Source of the DNA: Anaerohalosphaeraceae bacterium
GTDB taxonomy: Bacteria; Planctomycetota; Phycisphaerae; Sedimentisphaerales; Anaerohalosphaeraceae
DNA length: 15,970 bases
Assembly: GCA_030671565.1 (NCBI GenBank)
Contig: DAOVIC010000017.1
Span: 1 to 15,970, forward strand
Direction of reading: 5' to 3'
In this document: positions 7,703-13,884 of the stretch, in pieces
Numbering within the stretch: the stretch's first letter is position 1
How the letters are laid out: every line of letters begins with the position of its first letter
The notes under the pieces: generated by a model
Told to the model about the DNA's origin: nothing
Databases searched by the model: none
Seen by the model: only the letters and a program-made list of their open reading frames with translations
Made by a program: the position numbers and the translations under genes

Positions 7703-8674
7703 CACACTGAACCATTTTTTGACAGCTTCGGTTAGCTGCTCGCCTGTTTTTGCAGCCGTAATTGCAAGCTGTGCCTTTTTTCTTTCAGGATGCCTTTTGC
7801 AGTACCTCGCTGCGAATTTACGAAAATACCTCACCCCTTTAACGTTTCTGCGCCTCGAAGCTATCATCTCATAATGTTCAAGCATCACCTCACCCTGCTC
7901 GGCAAGTGTAGGAGGCTCAGGTTTACTACCCCCCTGCCACAAAGCTTTAAGATCACTGAATATCCACGGATTACCGATAGCCCCGCGTGCCACCAACACC
8001 CCGTCGAGTTTGTAGGCGGCCAATTTTTCTATCGCATCTTCGGCTTCGTAGACATCACCGCTGCCGACAACTTTCATGTCCGGAAACCGCTGTTTAACTT
8101 CACCGATGATCTCCCAGTCGGCCCGCCCACGATACAACTGACAAACACTTCGCCCATGAACTACAAGTGCGTCGACGCCATCGTTACTTGCATTTTCACA
8201 TATCTGCCAAAACTTATCACGCGATTCTTCCCCCGTTCCATAACCGGCACGCAATTTCATCGTAACAGGGCATTTAACTGCATTGCGGACGGCAAGAAAT
8301 ATATCGCGGACCAGCTGGGGATCTTTAAGCAGATACCCGCCACGCTGACGTCGAAGAACCTTCGGAGCCGGACAGGCAATATTCAGATCGATAATATCAA
8401 ACCCCGTTTGCTCCAGTGCACCAGCCGCCTTTGCCATCATTTCCGGACCGGCCCCCATTATCTGAGCGGCAACAGGATTTTCATTTTCGGCAACGTTAAG
8501 ACCAAGCGAACGCCTCGCCTTCGCGCAGGCTGCTGTCTTGTCAAGCATCACACCGGTAAAAGTAAGCGGCGACCCGAACCTGCGCGCAACACTTCGCATG
8601 GCCTCATCAGTGTAACCACTGAGAGAAGCCTGAAAAAAAGGCATCTCAAGTTCTATATTACCGATCTTTAGCAT
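7700..8674 (-). CDS. tRNA-dihydrouridine synthase
   Basis: This 324-residue flavoenzyme reduces uridines to dihydrouridine in tRNA using FMN and NAD(P)H. It shows the Dus TIM-barrel landmarks: an N-terminal SGYTDEAMRSVARRFG corresponding to the usual A-G-x-T-D-x-x-x-R; DLNIACPAPKV with the catalytic cysteine C101, followed by RRGGYLL-type residues; KLRAGY (K140); VHGRS (H173); and GSGDVYEAEDA then VARGAIGNPWIF in the phosphate-binding region. The C-terminal helical domain ends with the gene. N-terminal wording departs from DusB (PMAGVTD becomes ASLSGYTD), so the subfamily is uncertain. It has its own promoter, and the divergent neighbour is a tRNA-Gln gene. Confidence 0.9.
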   Translation of the reverse strand: MLKIGNIELEMPFFQASLSGYTDEAMRSVARRFGSPLTFTGVMLDKTAACAKARRSLGLNVAENENPVAAQIMGAGPEMMAKAAGALEQTGFDIIDLNIACPAPKVLRRQRGGYLLKDPQLVRDIFLAVRNAVKCPVTMKLRAGYGTGEESRDKFWQICENASNDGVDALVVHGRSVCQLYRGRADWEIIGEVKQRFPDMKVVGSGDVYEAEDAIEKLAAYKLDGVLVARGAIGNPWIFSDLKALWQGGSKPEPPTLAEQGEVMLEHYEMIASRRRNVKGVRYFRKFAARYCKRHPERKKAQLAITAAKTGEQLTEAVKKWFSV

Positions 8675-8703
8675 AAGTAACTGCCTGCTGGAGCAAGAGG
8701 GTT

Positions 8704-8732
8704 ATTATCTGTAAAATAAACTTAAAAGTCAA
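8704..8732 (-). promoter_or_regulatory. Sigma70-type promoter of the dus gene
   Basis: Minus-strand TTGACT (-35, 8727-8732) and GATAAT (-10, 8704-8709) are 17 bases apart and match the consensus at 5/6 each. The predicted start is near 8697, leaving a leader of about 23 nt before ATG 8674, with only a weak AGG as ribosome binding site. Confidence 0.6.
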
Positions 8733-8825
8733 ATAAGCGTAACGGCCCTGACGGACAAATTGATGCAAGACGGACCAAAAATTACGCTTTTAGATCCAAA
8801 AAAACGAACTTTGTCACTAAACCAC

Positions 8826-8854
8826 TTGCAAAAGCGCCCCAATAACGCTAAAGT
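8826..8854 (+). promoter_or_regulatory. Promoter of the tRNA-Gln gene
   Basis: TTGCAA (8826-8831) and TAAAGT (8849-8854) are separated by exactly 17 bases and match the consensus at 4/6 each. The predicted start near 8861 lies 20 bases before the mature tRNA 5' end. Confidence 0.5.
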
Positions 8855-8880
8855 ATCCTCGATCAGGACAAAACCCAAAT

Positions 8881-8951
8881 TGGGGTATAGTGTAATGGCA
8901 GCACGACAGACTCTGAATCTGTTTGTCTAGGTTCGAATCCTAGTACCCCAG
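8881..8951 (+). tRNA. tRNA-Gln, anticodon CUG
   Basis: A full cloverleaf can be drawn. Acceptor stem TGGGGTA (8881-8887) pairs with TACCCCA (8944-8950), with discriminator G at 8951. The anticodon arm ACAGA-CTCTGAA-TCTGT gives anticodon CTG, reading CAG. The T arm CTAGG-TTCGAAT-CCTAG is perfect. The U1-A72 pair and G73 are glutamine identity features. CCA is not encoded (CAGTTTT follows), so it must be added after transcription. The gene stands alone with its own promoter and terminator. Confidence 0.95.
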
Positions 8952-8955
8952 TTTT

Positions 8956-8995
8956 AAACCCCCTGCACCTTGCCGGTAACAGGGGGTTTTATTTT
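8956..8995. terminator. Intrinsic terminator after tRNA-Gln, probably bidirectional
   Basis: AAACCCCCTG (8956-8965) pairs with CAGGGGGTTT (8980-8989) around a 14-base loop, followed by TATTTTG on the plus strand. On the opposite strand the hairpin is followed by TTTAAAAC, so it may also end transcripts coming from the convergent rpoD. Confidence 0.8.
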
Positions 8996-9062
8996 GTGAT
9001 CATCGTACTTAGCTGCCCCGAATAAAAAACCTCAAAAGCAACTGACTGTTTTGCCCAACCAC

Positions 9063-10973
9063 TTACGCTGTTTTGTTGTCGAGGAACCCTTCGAGTTTTC
9101 TCGATCGAACCGGGTGCTGAAGCTTGCGAATAGCCTTCGCCTCCACCTGACGAACTCTCTCACGGGTAACCTTAAATATTCTGCCAACTTCCTCAAGCGT
9201 GTAAGTATAACCATCGCCGATTCCGTACCGCAGCTTAATGATCTCCCTCTCACGGTACGTCAAAGTCTTAAGAACGCTTTCGATCCTGTCCTTAAGCATC
9301 TCCTGCGTGGCCGACTGCACCGGAGAATCAACGCTGTCGTCCTCGATAAAATCACCGAAATAGCTGTCTTCACTTTCGCCGATCGGTCTGTCAAGACTAA
9401 ACGGATGCTTCGATATCTTCATAACGCGACGCGTCTCAGAAACGCTCATCTCGGCCAGTTTTGCGATCTCCTCGATAGTAGGCTCGCGACCAAGTTCCTG
9501 AAGCAGGTTCTTGCTTATAGTGCGAAGCTTGCTCATTGTCTCGATCATATGAACAGGGATCCGGATCGTACGGGCATGATCGGCGATCGCCCGCGTTATC
9601 GCCTGCCTGATCCACCAGGTAGCGTATGTGCTGAACTTATAACCGCGACGGTACTCATACTTATCGACCGCACGCATAAGGCCGGTATTACCCTCCTGAA
9701 TAATATCCAGAAAACTCAAACCCCTGTTGCGATACTTCTTGGCGATAGAAACCACCAAACGAAGATTACCGCCCGAAAGCTCTCGCTTGCCCTCTTCATA
9801 CTGAGCGAAGACAGATTGGATCACCTTTAACCGTCGCTTCAAATGCTTAGGTGTTTCAAGAACCAGACCCTGTAATCCGCTGATCTCCTGAGCCATTACC
9901 ACAAGATCTTCCTCGATATAATCGCGGGTCGGACCCTTTTCTATCATACTATCAAGCTGACGCATCTTATCGCAGATGTTCTGAAGTTTCTTCATCATCG
10001 GCTGGATACGGCTTGTACGAAGACTCAGCTCTTCCAGCAGTGTAGCGATCTTGCGACGGTTACGATGTATCTGCTTGACACCTTCCTTGACTTTTGAAAT
10101 ATCCTCGATGTCTTTGTCTCTGATGAATATCTCTTCGTTTTTATCCAGCAGTTTCGTGACCGTCTCGATGTTCCTCGGAAGACGATTTTTCACTACCGAA
10201 CGCACCAGGTGCTCGGCTCCGGACATTTTCATCGTACGATCAAACGGCAAAGAACCCTCGTGAACCTGCTGAAGAATTTCTATAGCATTACGAGCACAGT
10301 AATCGTTCTCAAGAACCTTTCGCCTGAACGCAAGACGTGCCAGTTCGATCTTTCGGGCAAGACTGATCTCCTCGGCCCTCGTAAGCAGAGGGATCTCGCC
10401 CATTTGCGTAAGATACATCCTGACAGGATCGTCAATTCGCTTAACCTCCGTACCGGCAAGGGTATCTTCCAGGGCTTTGTCATTCTTTCCGGCCTTCTTA
10501 CCGGCTATAAGCTGGACGCTCTCTGCAAAATCTTCCTCGACAAATTTCTTCACTTCAGATTCGTCGAGGATCTGTATACCCATCTCGTCTAGTGACATGA
10601 GCAGACTGTCAAGATAGCTCGGCGTAACTATGTCATCCGGCAATTCCTCGTTCATCTGGTTGTAGGTGATGTACCCGTTCTTACGAGCTTTTTCGATCAG
10701 AGCATCGATCTTTTCTTTCGCTGCTTTATGGTCGACAGGAGGAGGCGTGAAAGGCTGCTTTACATTCGCACTGTTGCGATTTTTTACATCCTTAGCAGCT
10801 TCCGTTTGTATTATTTCGCCAATATCAGCCAGATCTTCATGCCCATCTGAAACCACACCGTCAACTTCCTCAACTTCGAGAATTGTCACATCATCATCAG
10901 TTACTTTCAGCTCGCCAACAACAGCAGACTTGGTTTTCGCGACAGCTTTTTTTGTTTTCTTTTTTGTTGCCAT
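9063..10973 (-). CDS. rpoD: Primary RNA polymerase sigma factor RpoD/SigA
   Basis: This is the housekeeping sigma70 factor, which directs RNA polymerase to -35/-10 promoters. I place the start at ATG 10973 (636 residues, beginning MATKKKTKK), with AAGG about seven bases upstream; a TTG eight codons further up has no such site. Order of parts: lysine-rich N-terminus; a region-1.1-like segment ([25 protein letters not shown]); region 1.2 from about residue 182 ([17 protein letters not shown]); a non-conserved insert of about 190 residues; region 2 from about 404 ([25 protein letters not shown], then [14 protein letters not shown], the -10-binding helix); region 3; and region 4 from about 571 with a helix-turn-helix ([20 protein letters not shown]) for the -35 box. 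It follows dnaG by 90 bases and is probably co-transcribed. Confidence 0.97.
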   Translation of the reverse strand: MATKKKTKKAVAKTKSAVVGELKVTDDDVTILEVEEVDGVVSDGHEDLADIGEIIQTEAAKDVKNRNSANVKQPFTPPPVDHKAAKEKIDALIEKARKNGYITYNQMNEELPDDIVTPSYLDSLLMSLDEMGIQILDESEVKKFVEEDFAESVQLIAGKKAGKNDKALEDTLAGTEVKRIDDPVRMYLTQMGEIPLLTRAEEISLARKIELARLAFRRKVLENDYCARNAIEILQQVHEGSLPFDRTMKMSGAEHLVRSVVKNRLPRNIETVTKLLDKNEEIFIRDKDIEDISKVKEGVKQIHRNRRKIATLLEELSLRTSRIQPMMKKLQNICDKMRQLDSMIEKGPTRDYIEEDLVVMAQEISGLQGLVLETPKHLKRRLKVIQSVFAQYEEGKRELSGGNLRLVVSIAKKYRNRGLSFLDIIQEGNTGLMRAVDKYEYRRGYKFSTYATWWIRQAITRAIADHARTIRIPVHMIETMSKLRTISKNLLQELGREPTIEEIAKLAEMSVSETRRVMKISKHPFSLDRPIGESEDSYFGDFIEDDSVDSPVQSATQEMLKDRIESVLKTLTYREREIIKLRYGIGDGYTYTLEEVGRIFKVTRERVRQVEAKAIRKLQHPVRSRKLEGFLDNKTA

Positions 10974-11030
10974 TTGACGCCTTATATATATTTTCAAAAA
11001 CTGTTAACTAACATAATTTCTATTTGGCAT

Positions 11031-11061
11031 ATTCTATTTTTACACCTGATATCTCTTGCAA
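11031..11061 (-). promoter_or_regulatory. Weak candidate internal promoter upstream of rpoD
   Basis: Minus-strand TTGCAA (11056-11061) and TAGAAT (11031-11036) are 19 bases apart, at the very end of dnaG and in the 90-base dnaG-rpoD gap. The spacing is suboptimal. Internal rpoD promoters near the end of dnaG are known from E. coli, where heat shock uses one, so the location is plausible. Confidence 0.25.
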
Positions 11062-11063
11062 AC

Positions 11064-12860
11064 TCAGCTCTTTGAGATCCGCAAAGATTCCGTAAGCCTC
11101 CGAAGAGATTCTGTTTCATCGTCTCGCAATGACGCTTTCACCTCGGTGATCTTTCTCTCATACCTGTGTCGGTCAAAAGCATTTAATGCCCCTTGCAGCA
11201 TCTGCTCGCAATTGCCCTTCTTCTCTCCGCGCTGAGCCAATAAAACTGCAGCCTGTCCGCCTTCAACCGACTCGATCCTTACCAGAACATCGCCTATCTC
11301 AGACTTTTCATCTTCTTCAAGAGCACCAAACAACGCCTCTGCCACTTCACTCAGCACCTCCACATCAAAATCCTGCGATTTTACAACCCCACGAACCTTC
11401 TGGAAAAGAGCCGGCTCGGCAAGCAACGCCTCGAGTATTTCACGTTGCGCCTCGGCAAGATACCCGCTGCCCAGATCAAGACTTACAACTTTGCTGTTGG
11501 CAACGCTATACCCTGAGTTCCCGCTGCCGGGGCTTCTCATAAATCGCTTGATTTGTTTATTCACTTCGTTCTTGTCCATCGAAAGCATCTCTGCCAGCCT
11601 GCTAAGGCGTAATCCGTCATCGACCAAATTCGACGCCCTTTGTCCCTGCATACCCGCTGCCACCGACCGCAAATATTCTTCGACGGCCCCGCGCTTATCG
11701 ACCATCGTAGAATTTTCTTCCAAACTATCGACAAGCCTGTTCCATTTAAACTCCATGACATCGGTTGCTTCGGCGACTACCTTATCAAAAGCTTCCTTAC
11801 CCGATGCAAGCAGAAAATCGCACGGGTCCTTGCCCTCGCCTACGAATGCAAGTGAAATATCTACGCCCTCGGCAAGACAGACATCAAGAGCGCGATTTGC
11901 AGCTGCCATACCCGCAACATCGCTGTCAAATACAAGCACGACACGCTTGGCATACCGTCGCAATATTCGAACATGGCCGCTGGTAAGACTCGTGCCCAGG
12001 GTAGCCACAACGTTAGTTACACCAAACTGATGACACATGATCACATCAGTATAACCTTCCACGATAATCGCTGTCCCGGAAGAGGACATCTCGTGACGAG
12101 CCTTGTCAAGACCGTAAAGAGAATTACTTTTGTCAAAGAGCACTGTCGCAGGCGAATTCATATACTTGGCAGGATCGTCGCCAAGAGTTCTTCCGCCGAA
12201 AGCTATCACACGCCCCGTCACGTCCAAAATAGGAAACATCAGACGGTTACGAAATTTATCATAAAGACCGCCATTGTCTCTTGCAACGGCAAGACCGCCG
12301 CCCAAAAGCCATCTTTCGCCCAGACCCGTACTTTTGGCCAAACCTACAAGATCGTCCCACCTGTCAACCGCAAATCCGAGGCCCCATTGTTCGATAGATT
12401 CATCGCTGATCTGCCTTTCAGCGAGATAATTACGAGCCGATTGGCCTTTCTGTTCATCAGAAAAATTCTGCTTCCAGAGATTCAGGGCCCACTGGTTAAC
12501 CTTTGCAAGCCCCTTACCGTCTATCCCCGAAGAACCGCCCTCTGCAGGCTGCGGACGACTTACATGCTCAAGTTGAATTCCAACACGCCCGGCGAGGCGT
12601 TCTACCGCCTCCGGAAAGCTTATATTTTCACGCATCTGAACAAATTTAAAAGAATCACCCGCTGCGCCGCACGCAAAACACTTAAATATCTGCTTGGCAG
12701 GACTTACATACATACTGGGACGGTGGTCCTGGTGAAATGGGCACACACCAACCCACTCCTTCCCTTTACGATTCAGAGACATGTATTCAGAGATCAGCTC
12801 GACAATATCTGTCGCCTGACGGATCTGATTTTTTAAATTATCGTCAAATCTTACAGCCAC
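11064..12860 (-). CDS. dnaG: DNA primase DnaG
   Basis: DnaG synthesises RNA primers at the replication fork. I choose the GTG at 12860 (598 residues, MAVRFDDNLKNQIRQATDIVELIS), which aligns with normal DnaG starts and has GGAG five bases upstream; a GTG 14 codons earlier would add an unrelated tail. The CHC2 zinc finger has C40, H43, C61 and C64 (CPFH then CFACG). The TOPRIM catalytic core has E268 (VEGYTDVI) and D312/D314 (FDSDVAG) for metal binding. The RNA-polymerase domain carries YMNSPAT and GLDKARHEM. The C-terminal part, with AQREILEALLAEPALF, resembles the helicase-binding domain. rpoD follows, as in classical macromolecular-synthesis operons, but no rpsU is next to it. Expression probably passes through a leader with a terminator-like hairpin. 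Confidence 0.96.
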   Translation of the reverse strand: MAVRFDDNLKNQIRQATDIVELISEYMSLNRKGKEWVGVCPFHQDHRPSMYVSPAKQIFKCFACGAAGDSFKFVQMRENISFPEAVERLAGRVGIQLEHVSRPQPAEGGSSGIDGKGLAKVNQWALNLWKQNFSDEQKGQSARNYLAERQISDESIEQWGLGFAVDRWDDLVGLAKSTGLGERWLLGGGLAVARDNGGLYDKFRNRLMFPILDVTGRVIAFGGRTLGDDPAKYMNSPATVLFDKSNSLYGLDKARHEMSSSGTAIIVEGYTDVIMCHQFGVTNVVATLGTSLTSGHVRILRRYAKRVVLVFDSDVAGMAAANRALDVCLAEGVDISLAFVGEGKDPCDFLLASGKEAFDKVVAEATDVMEFKWNRLVDSLEENSTMVDKRGAVEEYLRSVAAGMQGQRASNLVDDGLRLSRLAEMLSMDKNEVNKQIKRFMRSPGSGNSGYSVANSKVVSLDLGSGYLAEAQREILEALLAEPALFQKVRGVVKSQDFDVEVLSEVAEALFGALEEDEKSEIGDVLVRIESVEGGQAAVLLAQRGEKKGNCEQMLQGALNAFDRHRYERKITEVKASLRDDETESLRRLTESLRISKS

Positions 12861-12902
12861 ACCGGCTCCGCAATAGTCCAAATCCGTTAAGACCCAGAGC
12901 AC

Positions 12903-12928
12903 AAAAAAAAGGAACTGTCAAAAGACAG
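12903..12928 (-). terminator. Terminator/attenuator hairpin upstream of dnaG
   Basis: On the minus strand CTGTC-TTTT-GACAG (12928-12924 and 12919-12915 around loop 12923-12920) is followed by TTCC and then eight T's (12910-12903). The stem is short (5 bp) but the T-run is strong. It stands 43 bases before the dnaG start and downstream of a good promoter, so transcripts from that promoter must read through it to express dnaG. Confidence 0.6.
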
Positions 12929-12940
12929 GCCACCCGGAAA

Positions 12941-12979
12941 TTACACATCTAACAGCCACAAGAATACTTGCACCTCCAT
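12941..12979 (-). CDS. Possible 12-residue leader peptide upstream of dnaG
   Basis: The frame ATG 12979 to TAA 12941 encodes MEVQVFLWLLDV. It lies wholly between the predicted transcript start and the terminator hairpin, where leader peptides of attenuated operons sit. No clear ribosome binding site precedes the ATG, and GGAGG occurs at, rather than before, the start, so translation is doubtful. There is no run of a single codon that would point to an amino acid signal. Confidence 0.2.
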   Translation of the reverse strand: MEVQVFLWLLDV

Positions 12980-13003
12980 CGCTGTCTGAAAGATGAACAC
13001 TAA

Positions 13004-13031
13004 AGTATATCACCGTTTATCAAAAAGTCAA
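13004..13031 (-). promoter_or_regulatory. Strong sigma70-type promoter upstream of dnaG
   Basis: Minus-strand TTGACT (-35, 13026-13031) and TATACT (-10, 13004-13009) are 16 bases apart, each 5/6 to consensus. A second TTGACT overlaps five bases upstream (13031-13036), though at 21-base spacing. This is the best promoter for the dnaG-rpoD unit in the window. Confidence 0.65.
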
Positions 13032-13117
13032 GTCAACTCTGCTAAAACCGCCCCATAGATACCTAAAACGGGCATGACAGGACCTGCGGACACTTGGTGT
13101 GATAGGACTTGCAACTC

Positions 13118-13801
13118 CTAGCCGCATAACTTTTGCAAACTATCAATACTGATATCGCTCAATTTGGCGACTGTGATCTCAGCATACCCTGCAAGTTCTG
13201 ACTCTGAATAAGTGTTTGTAACCCCAACTGCATGCATACCAGCCTTACAGGCAGCCTCCAGGCCCCAATGAGAGTCCTCAATGACAACGCACTGAGAAAC
13301 ATCTATTTCCAGCTTTGTTCGCTCGTTAAGCTTCTCAAGGGCCATAAAATAACCCTCCGGATCGGGTTTGCCCTTACTGACATGGTCGGCAGCGACAATA
13401 ACCTCGAATGCATCTGAAAAATCGCTGCCCTCAAGCACCTCCATGATCTCATGACAGAGAGCACCTGAACATATCGCCATAGGAACATCGTTTGCCCGCA
13501 GCATAGCTATAAATTCGGAGGCACCATCGATTATCGTACTCGATTTTTCTGCCAGTTTGTCAAATACAACCCCCTTTTGACACATCAACTCGTCCCGGCC
13601 GGCCTGATCGAGATTCAGACCAAAATTACTGTCCATCACTTCGATACAGTCCACATCGCTAAAGCCCAGATACTGCGAGTAGTAGACCTCTTTGTCGATC
13701 TCAACTCCCATCCCGGCAAGCACCTGGCGAAACGCCTCAAAGTGCAACGGTTCTGAGTCAGCTATCACACCATCAAAATCAAATATGACTGCACGAAACA
13801 T
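13118..13801 (-). CDS. HAD-superfamily (subfamily IA) phosphatase / beta-phosphoglucomutase-like
   Basis: This 227-residue cytoplasmic hydrolase has all four HAD motifs: I, DFDGVIADSE with nucleophile D8 and acid/base D10; II, S112 in ICSGAL; III, K145 in SKGKPDPEGY; IV, E175 and D176 in IEDSHWGLEA. The helical cap between motifs I and II (about residues 15-85) marks subfamily IA, as in beta-phosphoglucomutase, phosphoglycolate phosphatase and sugar-phosphate phosphatases. DGVIADSEPLH and KPDPEGYFMALEKL are most like the sugar-phosphate/phosphoglucomutase branch, but substrate cannot be settled by motif. It lies 83 bases after the acyl-CoA dehydrogenase on the same strand with a weak terminator-like hairpin between, so it may be a separate unit. 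Its stop codon sits inside an imperfect palindrome. Confidence 0.88.
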   Translation of the reverse strand: MFRAVIFDFDGVIADSEPLHFEAFRQVLAGMGVEIDKEVYYSQYLGFSDVDCIEVMDSNFGLNLDQAGRDELMCQKGVVFDKLAEKSSTIIDGASEFIAMLRANDVPMAICSGALCHEIMEVLEGSDFSDAFEVIVAADHVSKGKPDPEGYFMALEKLNERTKLEIDVSQCVVIEDSHWGLEAACKAGMHAVGVTNTYSESELAGYAEITVAKLSDISIDSLQKLCG

Positions 13802-13820
13802 CTAGTAAACCCCGGTAAAT

Positions 13821-13846
13821 AAAAATGCCTCGGCCCTCAGACCGAA
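13821..13846 (-). terminator. Weak candidate terminator after the acyl-CoA dehydrogenase
   Basis: Minus-strand TCGG (13845-13842) and CCGA (13833-13830) can pair around an 8-base loop, followed by GGCATTTTTATTT. The stem is only 4-5 bp, so termination would be partial at best. Confidence 0.3.
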
Positions 13847-13884
13847 TACTTCATTAGAAATTAGACAATAAACAATAGACATTT

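Larger units (their letters stand above)
12903..12997 (-). ncRNA. Putative ~95-nt dnaG leader RNA or small RNA
   Basis: Predicted transcription start (about 12997) and terminator T-run (12903) delimit a transcript of about 95 nt. It contains an ATG-initiated 12-codon frame (12979 to 12941) and a GACAG segment (12986-12982) identical to the right arm of the terminator. It could be a premature-termination leader RNA or an independent small RNA. It lacks the conserved apical motif of bacterial SRP RNA. No known family is recognised. Confidence 0.4.

Noticed and set aside
7790..8671. Long open frame on the plus strand opposite the dus gene
   Set aside because: It is fully antisense to a gene with complete catalytic motifs, its translation resembles no protein family, and it has no start signals.
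9051..9830. Long open frame on the plus strand opposite rpoD
   Set aside because: It is antisense to the most conserved sigma regions; openness follows from the codon use of rpoD. A similar frame opposite dnaG (11973-12836) was rejected for the same reason.
10974..10997. TTG start eight codons upstream of the rpoD ATG
   Set aside because: The ATG at 10973 has an AAGG site at good spacing, and the upstream extension would be translated from the ribosome-binding-site sequence itself.
12861..12902. GTG start 14 codons upstream of the chosen dnaG start
   Set aside because: The extra residues do not resemble DnaG N-termini, and the inner GTG has GGAG five bases upstream.
12903..12997. Bacterial SRP (4.5S) RNA as identity of the dnaG leader transcript
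   Set aside because: Length and terminator fit, but the conserved GGAAGGAAGCAGC-like apical loop sequence is missing.
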